Shown: positions 1 through 9,990 of the stretch, piece by piece
Layout: every line of letters begins with the position of its first letter
Position numbering within the stretch: position 1 is the stretch's first letter
Assembly: GCA_023375675.1 (NCBI GenBank)
Contig: JALQBC010000014.1
Span: 1 to 64,000, forward strand
Direction: 5' to 3'
DNA from: Cytospora piceicola
Taxonomy: Eukaryota > Ascomycota > Sordariomycetes > Diaporthales > Cytosporaceae
Length of the DNA stretch: 64,000 nt
The notes under the pieces: model-generated
What the model was told of the DNA's origin: nothing
The model's input: only the letters and a program-made list of their open reading frames with translations
The model's database searches: none
Translations under genes and position numbers: made by a program

Positions 1-1098
1 TAGTTAGTAAGTTAGTTAGTAAGTTAGTTAGTAAGTTAGTTAGTAAGTTAGTTAGTAAGTTAGTTAGTAAGTTAGTTAGTAAGTTAGCTAGTAACTAAGT
101 AAGTAAGTAAGTAAGTAGGTAAGTAAGTAGGTAAGTAAGTAGGTAAGTAAGTAAGTAAGTTTACTAGTAAATTAGCTAGTAAGTAAATTCGCTATTAAAT
201 AAGTAAATAAGTAAGTAAGTAGGTAAGTAAGTAGGTAAGTAAGTAAGTAGGTAAGTAAGTAGGTAAGTTTACTAGTAAATTAGCTAGTAAGTAAATTCGC
301 TATTAAATAAGTAAATAAGTAAGTAAGTAAGTAGGTAAGTAAGTAAGTAGGTAAGTAGGTAAGTAAGTAAGTAAGTAGGTAAGTAAGTAAGTAAGTAAGT
401 AAGTAGGTAAGTAGGTAAGTAGGTAAGTAGGTAAGTAAGTAGGTAAGTAAGTAAATAAGTTAGTAAGTAAGTAAGTAAGTAGGTTAGTTAGTAAGTTACT
501 TAGTAAGTTACTTAGTAAGTTACTTAGTAAGTTAGGTATTAAATTAGCTAGTAAGTAAATAAATAAATAAGTAAGTAAGTAAGTAAGTAAGTAGGTTAGC
601 TAGTAGGTTAACTAGTAAAGTAGTTAGTAAGTTAGCTAGTTAATTATTAAGTAAGTTAGTAAGTAAGTTAATAAGTAAATAAGTAAGTAAGTAAATAGCT
701 AAGTTAGCTAGTAAGTTAGCTAGTAACTTAGCTACTAAGTAAATTAACTAATAAGTAAGTTAGCTAGTAAAGTAGTTAGTAACTTAGTTATATAATTATT
801 AAGTAAGTAAGTAAGTAAGTAAGTAAATAAGTAAATAAGTAAGTTAATAAGTAAGTTAACTAATAAGTTAGCTAGTAAGTTAGCTATTAAAATAGCTAAT
901 AAGTTAGTTATTTAGTTATTAAGTAAGTAAGTAAGTAGGTAAGTATATAAGTAAGTTAGCTAATAAGTTAGTTAGTAAAGTAGCTAGTAAGTTAGTTATT
1001 TAGTTATTAAGTAAGTAAGTAAGTAGGTAAGTATATAAGTAAGTTAGCTAATAGGTTAGTTAGTAAAGTAGTTAGTAAGTTAGTTAGTTAGTTAATTA
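1..1098. repeat. GTAAGT/TTAG-type low-complexity tandem array
   Basis: The block is built almost entirely from GTAA, GTTA and GTAG tetramers. A 12-bp unit (TAGTTAGTAAGT) repeats about seven times from base 1. Higher-order copies are visible: a segment starting at 159 recurs at 267 (108 bp apart), and an 88-bp unit at 903-990 is followed by a near-identical copy at 991-1078. Stops occur in all frames and there is no coding potential. GC is very low and CpA/TpG are scarce, which fits a RIP-altered satellite or subtelomeric/heterochromatic array, but that origin is inferred. Confidence 0.9.
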
Positions 1099-1101
1099 TC
1101 T

Positions 1102-1183
1102 CGCCGCTTAAGGCTGCGGAGGAGACGATAGAGTAACGCCCGAAGGGCGTTACTCTATCGGATCCGGAGCAGCCTAAGCGGCG
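1102..1183. repeat. GC-rich nested inverted repeat (hairpin) inside the array
   Basis: The inner stem is perfect: 16-nt arms at 1126-1141 and 1145-1160 with a 3-nt loop (GAA). The outer arms at 1102-1117 and 1169-1183 pair over 15 bp with one bulged A. The flanking TTAGTTAG and CTAACTAA sequences are also roughly inverted around it. Two smaller hairpins follow, CCTTCC-taac-GGAAGG near 1227-1242 and GGCGGT-cct-ACCGCC near 1250-1264. GC content is far above the surrounding array. It could be a small MITE-like or snap-back element, a replication or recombination structure, or a fold-back relic. No coding function is seen. Confidence 0.8.
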
Positions 1184-1269
1184 TATTTAACTATCTAACT
1201 AACTAGCTATTAAGTTTCCGATCCTTCCTAACGGAAGGCCTTCTCGGCAGGCGGTCCTACCGCCGTTCC

Positions 1270-2100
1270 CTAGTATTATTAATTTAATAGTAACAGTATA
1301 GTATAGTAGTATGTAATAAAGATAGATTCTCTCTCTTTCTCTTTCTATATAACCGAGTACTCTTATAAACTATATACAGACCTATAAACCTATTATAAAC
1401 TTACCTTAAGTTTACTATATAATCACTGTATATTTAACCGTCTGAATTACTAGTAAATATACAGTAAATTCGTAAGTACGTTTATAAGTAGGTTCGCTAT
1501 AAACCTACCGGTAGGTGTGTAATATAATTTAAAAGTAATATTAATATTTATTTTAATTTTAATATAATTTTAATTTAAAGTATTATATATAATTAATTAA
1601 AGTATTATATTCTTTATACTATAAATATTTAAAGTTATTCTTTTTATTATAAGTATAAATAATTCTTACTTTAATAATAAAAACTAAAAGAACTTATATA
1701 AACTTATAAGCTTAATATAATACACTTTAACTTATTTACTTTTTAGCTTTACTAACTCGATTTTCTTTTATAATAAAGTTCTTTTAACTTTATATTAAGT
1801 TAATATATCTTTTTTTTTCTATATAACTTAGCTTTTTTAATATAGTCTTCTTCTTTATATATTAGTCCTTTAGCTGCCGGTATAGCTTATAATAATACTT
1901 TTTCGTTCGATAATTTACTTTAAAACATAGCTCTTTAATAGAAAGTAGCGAAGCTTGTTCGATTAGTTTAAAATCCGATTATTATATCGAGGTCCTTTAA
2001 CGTCTCTACCTCTGTTCTTCGTGATTCCTAACGGCTTATTCCTATGATATATAAGTCTATTTCTCGCTATTAAGTAGCGCAGTCGGTCTTTACCTTAAGT
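1270..2100. repeat. TA-rich, RIP-like degenerate DNA
   Basis: Composition is dominated by TA, TTA and ATA with almost no CpA/TpG, and no open frame of note. Composition returns to normal within about 50 bp of 2100. This is what heavily RIP-mutated repeats look like in Pezizomycotina. The original element cannot be recognised by eye. Confidence 0.75.
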
Positions 2101-3569
2101 TTCTCGCGGCAAATGTCACGATGCATCAAAATGATAGAGGCAAAGCTGCAATTCTGATGTGATGTGAGCATTTTGGCTAAAGAGAAAGGGAAGGCTTAGG
2201 CATAGCCAGGCCCTTTCAATCGAAGGTCTAAATACTAAGGTACGGCTAGGCCTAGTGGGTCACTTGGTCTGTGCGCAGGCGCGCCAGGTCAGGTGACCCC
2301 TGGCCCTACGCCGTTCCGTCACAGCAAACCTCTATAAGCGGCGGTCGTAGTAAGTTTTTAGTTATAACCAGAATTTAGCCGATGCCTATATAGCCGTTTT
2401 TAACTAAGGTATTTCCTATATGGCCTGCTAACTCACACGTACTCTACATTCTTCCCACCGCGTTGTACTCGGGATGATGCCCTGGTATGTGGCGTTGAAC
2501 ACACGGTCTTTTTTGTTCTCTCCGGAAATGGTTATAGGAGAACCTAAACTACTATGTACCGAGCCACCAGACCATCTCGCCACGCGGTGGAACTGAATGG
2601 GCAGCTTCCGACTAAGACCACTCGAGTGCTAAGATCAGATGGGTATAAGGTTAGCTGGGATGGAGGTAAACAATGCAGAGTTAAAGATACAACTTTACTT
2701 CACCCATTCGGTTAGAGAGCTTTTGTCAGCGGCTTTCGACCAAGATCACTTGAGTGCTCCACGGTTTTTCTTCACCGGAAACGATTATTCAGGTTCTGTC
2801 CTCTATAAGGTGGGATCCCAGTGGTTGAGGCTCAGGTATTGCATCTATACTTGGTGTGTCAAGGACACCTGGCAGACATGGATAGCTTTACTGGTAATCG
2901 CAACAATACAGGCGCACTTCGTAGCTTGTCCCAGGGTCGTTACCTTCAGGGGTCAAACTCAGACCGTCACACTGGTTTGTAAATACCGGATTCTCCTGTC
3001 CTTAGTTTTTGGACAGGCGGCTGCATGAAACGTACCATCCCCTCCGCATTATAGACACTTATCTAGCTTCATAGTCCAATCTTCAAATCAATATCGTCTT
3101 CCCTGTTACCGGATTTTACTCGTACTCAAGTAATGACTTCCATGCCGTCGTGTGTTTCTCCTGTGATCCTCTGTGATATCTGAGACAGTGTTCTGGACAT
3201 GTAAAAACTAACAGACCCATTCCGTTTTACGAGAATCCCTTGGAAGAAAGACAGTGACCACCAACATTTTGTAGCTTATCGGTGGCAGAATCCTGAGCCA
3301 GGCCGTGGCAATTTGTTTCCGCTTACACTGGTGCAAACAAAGGCGTATTTGAGGAATCAATGTAAACCTCCCTATATGCACAAACAATCTAAAGTTGACT
3401 CATCCGCATCCGGATGAAACTTTATAGATTTGCATCAAAATAGAGCCTCCAGTAACTTCATTCTATACTGTTCATCATAGATTATATAAATCTGTATTGT
3501 TGAAATGAGGTCTTGTAAAGCCTAAAAGGGTGTGGGGCTGGGCGGTATTCGACTCTTGGAGTACCGGTA
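2101..3569. other. intergenic stretch without a supportable gene
   Basis: Composition is normal from about 2100. An ATG-initiated open frame of 129 codons (2639-3028, plus) is the only sizeable one. It has no recognisable domain, signal peptide or convincing codon bias, so I do not call it. A 30-bp segment at 2601-2630 recurs at 2729-2758 with five differences, all transitions. Confidence 0.6.
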
Positions 3570-3642
3570 GTGGACTCAAATGCTACCACAAAGTTCGTTA
3601 CCAACCTCTGTCTCTCATATACACCGAGCGGTGTAGCTTCAG

Positions 3643-4848
3643 GTGGCCAGTCTTACAGCATTAAGAGCAAGAAGCATTCGGAGCCTCCGAGAAAGTCTGT
3701 CTCAACCAAGCTCATTTCGAGCGGGCCGAGTCGACATCATGACCTTAACAGTCTGGGCGACGAGCAACGTCTACACGCCGTCAGGACTCCCCTCAGATGA
3801 GGTTTATCTGGAGAAGCAGCCAATGCCTCGGCAACAGATTCTACCCATGACGGCAGATGATGCTGATCCACTTGAAGGTCTTCACCAGTCACCAGAATAT
3901 GAGGAAGGTTCCTAGGGATCATATGCCGAGACCAATGGATCTCATCAGAGACCAGCCCTGTGAAGAGGAGCTCGAGACCTTCGAAGATGAGCTCAATGCC
4001 ATCACGGTTGGGTGGACTGACGTGGATGAGCTATACTTGCCAGTTTGGCCTCCACGCGCGCTCTAGAATTGGAGCTCTGGCACATCATGTGGAAACTATT
4101 TTTCTCACCACTCAACGACCATTTCCAATTCGGACTATGGCCGGAACACGGCATCACAAAAGTTCCGGGCATGGACGGTAAGTTTGGGCACCCATACATG
4201 ACTAGGCAACTACTCATTTCGTTGCGGGATATAGCTTGTCACGATGCATGGGAAGGAGACCTGGAAATGTTCCGCGATGTTCTCATGTGCGCCATATAGT
4301 ATCGAGTGGTGGGCCATGACGAGCCGTTGGAGCCCATCATCTCAATTGACAACACCATTGAGAAATCAGGTCTATCCCGTGCCGAGAGGGCACTGGTGGC
4401 CTACAGAACCACTAAGCAATACGGCCTCAGCTCGAAGGATACAATAAAGATCATCTGCGAGAAGATGCAACTGATGATTCTGCCCTTGGAAGCGGAGTCT
4501 GATGAGAAGGCACTGTCTCTCTTGCGTTCAGAAGACATCCAAAACGTGGAGAGGGCATTACAGTCAGTCTACAGTCTAATATGAGCAAATTGTTGGTTTG
4601 ACGTCACTTGGTACTATTCACTTTGAAGAAATGTTGCACCAAAGCTCGGGGAGAAGTGGCCCGAGGAAGAAGTTCAACTCGAAATTTTGAAGAAGCACTA
4701 CGTCCTCCGATGCAGGATGGAGAGACTGTGTCGAAATCTTCTCCTGAAACAGAACATGGAGCACTCCATCTACAACGTCAGCCCGACCAATCTTGCCGTA
4801 ACAGCCAAGTGTCATGACGATTGCTATGCTGCGAAGACGGAAGGGTAA
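3643..4848 (+). pseudogene. broken coding-like region, unknown family
   Basis: Protein-like sequence runs along the plus strand, mainly in one frame, but is interrupted by stops at 3913 (TAG), 4297 (TAG), 4582 (TGA) and 4624 (TGA), ending at a TAA at 4846. Between about 3917 and 4066 the more protein-like frame is a different one, so at least one frame change is also needed. The pieces read like an ordinary globular protein (Trp-rich around 4060-4170; charged helices around 4330-4580 and 4642-4740) and do not resemble a transposase or reverse transcriptase I know. Simple GT-AG introns do not obviously remove every stop, so decay is more likely than an intact multi-exon gene, but unannotated introns remain possible. 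The product is not recognised. Confidence 0.4.
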
Positions 4849-6456
4849 CCTCGATGAGCAGCAGGCGCGAAGGTCTGACGGCCAGGAGAATCATGACCTT
4901 GAGCGATCCTCCGTTCAGCCTCAAAGCCTTTGGATGGCAGTGACCTTCTTAGCTTCTTCGTCCATGTATCCGCTAGTGAGCGATGGCGGGATGCTTTCCC
5001 TGCAGGCCGATGGCATATTTCGAAGCCACCTGGAAGGTGATTAGTTGAGGAAGTTGGCCGACTGGTCAAATCCTTGCGGACGGGGCGGATACAAAGTGGT
5101 GGCGACTCGCTCGTCAATGCCGTGTATACTTGATGTCATCCACATAGCCAGGAGGCAGGCAACAAATGTCTTACCTGTCAAAGGAAGCTTCCGCAGTACG
5201 TCTGGCTTCTCATGCACGACTAGGAGAAGTCGTCAGCACCGGGAGGTAAGCTTGGTGATACCCTAGTCCATCTGTATACGCAGACGGGCCTTTGTATAAC
5301 CAGTACAAACGGGCTGTTTTACGGAACCTGTAGTGCCTGTCTGAGCAGGATCATATATAGAGAATAGGCAGAAGTGCCCAAAACCTCTTTCAAAAGTTCC
5401 CCTTCTGTCATTGCAATCAACTCACTCACATGTGTTGCTCTGGAAAGCTTACTTCAAGAATTTCTCTGCAGCCATCACCAACGGACAAATCTACTAGATC
5501 ACCACACGAGATGGGAACTGAACATTAACTCCCTTTCAAATAAGTCCCTTGATTCCCATCCAGTCTACCTACTCCGAGACTCGGGGCACCGCCAATAGTT
5601 CGGCCCCCGAGTAATATCAACCGACCCGCCCTAAGTTGCTGTGCTCATGTCCCTGACAATGGCATGTACACCTACATATACTCTCACATAGAACCACAAG
5701 CCTCCCTCTCTCTCTCCTCCTCCTTATGTCTTCCACGTTCCTTTTCCATGCTCAAACTCCAAAATCGATCAGGTGTGGCCAAATTAAGTCAAGACATGAT
5801 CTAGTGCCTATAAAACACAAAACAGATGGCCTCTCTTGATCCCCCCTTGCTCTATTGGGATGTCTGCCTCGCTGGACTCCTTCTCCGCACATTAGGATGT
5901 ACAACAAATGCCCATAAAGTGGCGGCTCGCTCAAAAATGCAGATTCCCTGATCCGACAACCCTCCTTCTCAAATCATTCTTTCGGCTCTCCATCTTCTTG
6001 AAGCCAGGCAAATAATTGGTGGTAGCGGGGAAGAAAACAAGTGAGAATATCAAGATTAAACGTGGCAGAGAAAAGTCACCCCTTATCCGATGACCAAGCC
6101 TACGGGTGGCGTTCCCGACGGTCTTCCGTAAGACGTCGACCTCACTGGTAGCCTAAGATAATGAGGGTGACTGGTATCTTCGCACTGGACTTTTCGATAG
6201 AGGCCGAAAGCATGAATGGCATGATGGAACAGTTGTTTTCGGCTCGGAGAACAGGCGCTTGACACTAGGCCCCGGGACCTTGCCGCTGTTCGACTTCAAA
6301 ATGTCGGCCGTTCACAATACCCGCGCCACAGGCGGTAGAGTACAGTAAGCCGATTGGTGTCCACCATGTTCCCTGGTCAAATAAAAACAACTTGGACCAT
6401 CAGGTGTCATTTGCTGGTAAAGATGGAAGATTCTGCGGTAGCGACATTCCAGGCCC
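4849..6456. other. intergenic stretch, 3' side of the KIN4-like gene
   Basis: Only short frames without protein-like character are present. A CT-rich run lies near 5700-5725. The last few hundred bases before 6457 probably include the 3' untranslated region of the minus-strand kinase gene. Nothing else could be supported. Confidence 0.5.
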
Positions 6457-9400
6457 TCATCGTTCCTCGCCGCCTCTGGCCTTCCCTCTCCTACGGAAAA
6501 AGTCCATGACTCTCCTTGCAGCTCCACTGCTACCGGCATGGTCGTGACCATTCCGCGAGTACTCGTCCGTGTCGTACGCGTCGACGAATCGCTTGTTCTT
6601 CTGCAGTAGCCCGCGTGGTCCACGGCTAGATTTCTTATTGTCCTGACCCTGCTGGTCGACGGTGGAGCCCGACTGGTTCATCGGCCGTTGCACGTTGTCA
6701 ACCGATGATTCCGAAGCACTATTCAGAACCGCTCCTTGTTGCACGTTTGTCGGTGCGCTGGTAGGCTGTGTCTGCTGGTAAGGGTGCGACGTCACCTGCT
6801 GTCGTTGCTGGTTTTGGTTGGGTGCTTGGTACTGCGAATGTTGGGAGCCTGGCAGCTGAGAGTACATGCCATCGTGGTCTGCCGCCCCCGGGACCGGAGG
6901 CTGATCAACGTATCGGCCATACTCGTCCACCTGTGGCGGTTCCTGCATCGGAAGGCTCTGCTGCGAATCAGGCTGGTCGCCGTAGTCCTTCCCGAGCCCG
7001 ATAGCTTTCAGAGAGAAGGAGTTAGGAAGCAAGGTAAACCGTCGTTTATCTTGCTTGTCCAGAGAGGTCTGCGAACCAGCAATGCTCCCAGACCTCTTCT
7101 TCCCGAGCCCGAGCGAGAACGATCTCCGTGACCGCTTCGAGTCTATCGAGGGGCGGACGCCGCCGTTGTCGTCACTGATCGGCTGTGTCATGCTGACTGG
7201 AGGATACTTCTTTACCTTCTCCCCGGAAGGAACTTGGCTTCTCCGGTTCCTACTTCCGAAGAGTGACCCATTCCGACCAAAGATCTTGCCGCCTATCTCA
7301 CCAATCGTGTTGGAACGCCTGTGGCCCCTGGAGTCGTTGCTATCGGTGTCCCCAGAGCCCGTGACCTTGGCGAACTTGGGTGGTACGTTGGCGTTGGTCC
7401 CGCCGTAATCCGTGCCCTGCTCTTGGGTAGCAGAAGGGTCTTGGTAGGTTGGTCGACCTGCAGGTTGTTGTATACTTCCGTGTACGTTAGTATCAGTAAC
7501 CGTAGGGACAGATGGTAAACCATACGTAGCTCTCCCGCTTCCATAGCTCTTCGAAGTGGCCGATCCCCCAGTCGCGGGTCGCGCGGAAGCCCCAGCAGCC
7601 GGTGCCACGTACTGGCCGTCAGAAGTCGACCGGGTGGTGTCACGGCTCGTCCTGGATGGTGGCAGATTCTGATTGTTGAGGTGCGAGCTTGGGGGTCTCC
7701 TGGAGGAGACGGGTGGTGCGTATGACTCTCTCGTGACTGGTGGATCACGGGGAAGTGGTTTGTCAGTTGATGGGGCTTGCACCTCGACAGGACCTTGACT
7801 GCCCGAACGAGCCCTAGATTTGGAGGATGTGCCGTGGGCGGCAGTCGCAGGTTCACCACGCTGTGTCTGAGTGTTGGGTGCGACATATTCGACCTGCACA
7901 GTCCTCCGCTTGTTGTCTCTCTGCTGCCGGGCGTGAGCCGCAGCCTCGGTGTCGGCATCGACGTTTCCTTGCTTGCTAGTCAGTCCGCCAATCGTCGTGG
8001 CGGTGTTCTTCTTGGATGCTTCTCGGACAGATGCGCTGCGGTGGACCATGGAGCCCTCGTCTTCAGCCGGCACGGTCGTGTTCTGGATCTCTCCGGGGGT
8101 AGTAGTGCTGCTCGTGATGAACTCGACCACGTGGGCATACTCGCTCAACCAGCTATGCCGGGCAACTTCAAACAGGTCAGCACGTTTCCGAGGGTTCGGA
8201 ACCAGTATCCTTCGGAGAAGATCTCGAGCGTGAGGCGAGACATATTCGGGGAATGTGAGCGGGGTGTTGACGATGTATTTGTAGAGCAGGTTGATGTTGT
8301 CGCCTTCGGGGTTTGCAGGATCGTCGTCAAAGGGAAGATAGCCTGCCAACATGGCATACTGCAACCAGGTCAGTCGGTAAGCGCGGACGGCCTAGCCAGG
8401 ATTACATACCAAGATAACACCACAGCTCCACACGTCTACCTTGCGACCGGTGTATAGCGAGTCACTGACGACCAGCTCCGGGGCGGCGTAGCATGGACTG
8501 CCACAGCTAGTTTGCATAAGATCTCCCTTCCTCATGCCGCTCGGCTTCAGCTGGTTCAGGCCCATCCGCTTGACAAACTCCCGATCACTCAGGTTGTTCT
8601 CCTCGTCTTCCGAGAGCTCCTCTGCCGGGTCGAAGGTGTTTGCAAAGCCAAAGTCGGTAATGATAATGTTGCGGTTACGATCGAGCAGTAGGTTCTCCAG
8701 CTTCAGGTCTCGGTGCACGATGCCCTTCTTGTGCAAGTAGCCAACACCGGATACGAGCTGTGCAAATAGCCGACGGGCTGCGTTGTCCTTTAGGTATCGG
8801 TGATTTAGGATGTAGTCGAACAGTTCACCGCCGGAAGCATATTCCAAAACGATGCCGAAGTGCCTCTCGGACTCCTCCATCTTGTGTAGCCGGACGATGT
8901 TCGGGTGTGTCAGCTGCTTCAGGATAGCAACCTCCCGCATGATCTTGGCCATACGAGACGGGTTGCTTCCGAGCTGGTCCTTCTTGATAAGCTTGATAGC
9001 GACCTACAGAGCCAAAGTCGTCAGTGCCTCTCCGGGATACACAGTGGGCAATCACCTTACCTGAACACCACCTTCCTGTTTCCAACCGAGCTTGACCTTG
9101 CCAAACTCGCCTTCGCCAATGGTATTGCCCAGGATGTACTCCCCGAACTTTGTGTGCTTCTCCCGCTTGCTGAAGTCATGCCTGCTCCGGCCACCCCGCC
9201 GTGTCTCCTCGCCATGTTGATCGGCAGTCGTCTGGATCGGTGGTGGTATCGCATCCTCACTAAAGGTCGCTGTTTGGTGTGGCTGTGCGATTGCGACGCG
9301 CTCGCGCTCCCGGTCGATGTCCACCTCGGGCTGGGAGACCAGCATGCTGTTCAAGATCTCGCTTGCTTCCCGGGAAGGGCCTTGTGTGGATGAGGTAGGT

Positions 9401-9990
9401 TGTTGGCTCCGTACGGGTATCGAGGTGGTAGAACCTGTTGCCCTGTGGCCGGTGCTCGCCTTTTGTTCATGACCTGCGTACCCTGACCTCCGGCCCCTGG
9501 AGCTCTGAGCCGCAGCTTCTTCCTGATAGGCCTGGGCCGCGCCCGCCTGGCCATTCACGTCGTTTCCTCCATATCGCTGCGAAGCAGATCGTTCAGGACC
9601 CTGTGCCGTAGATCTCCTCGAGCTGGACCCGCTACCGGAACTGCCAGGGGGTTGTTGGGACGAGACGCGTGGTGGCACGGCGGAGGGCATATTCTTGCGG
9701 CGGTCGGAGGAGGTGTTGACGGGAACGGGGGATGCGAATGCCGCGCGAGAACTCATTGGGGAGTTGCTCTGGGATGGGGCGTCTGCCTTTCCGCTTTCTT
9801 TCCTAGATGTGCGTTTTGAACCTGAGGGGGAAGAGTTGTGGTTCTGCGAAGTGGCATGATAAGGGTCTCGGCCAGGAGACGAAGTCGATTGGTGCTGGTG
9901 CCGGCTGTTAGGCGAGGCGGCCACCACGGGCGACGGGCTGAGGGTTGCGACGGAGGTTGCTGTTTGAGATTGCAATGCAGCCGACGACAT
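6457..9990 (-). CDS. kin4: KIN4-type serine/threonine protein kinase
   Basis: Three exons (9990-9061, 9003-8410, 8358-6457) with introns of 57 and 51 bp (GTAAGG...TAG and GTATGT...CAG) give 1,141 aa. About 285 disordered Ser/Pro/Gln-rich residues precede the catalytic domain at about 287-582. Visible motifs are the glycine loop GEGEFG (about 292), VAIK with Lys314, Glu334 of helix C, HRD with Asp409, DFG at 427-429 and APE at 484-486. An acidic insert of roughly 40 residues separates DFG from the activation-loop Thr (LMQTSCGSP). That insert and the loop sequence point to the CAMK/KIN4 (fission yeast Ppk1) family rather than SNF1. The long basic Ser-rich tail is typical. In yeast, Kin4 restrains mitotic exit through Bfa1 when the spindle is misplaced; that role here is inferred. 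The ATG at 9990 is the first in frame of the exon. Confidence 0.88.

Noticed and set aside
1..1098. CRISPR-like or telomeric array
   Set aside because: There are no constant repeats with unique spacers, and the units are GTAA/GTTA tetramers rather than TTAGGG.
2639..3028. 129-codon ATG frame near the RIP boundary
   Set aside because: No motif, no codon bias, and it overlaps a short degenerate duplication; not enough to call a gene.
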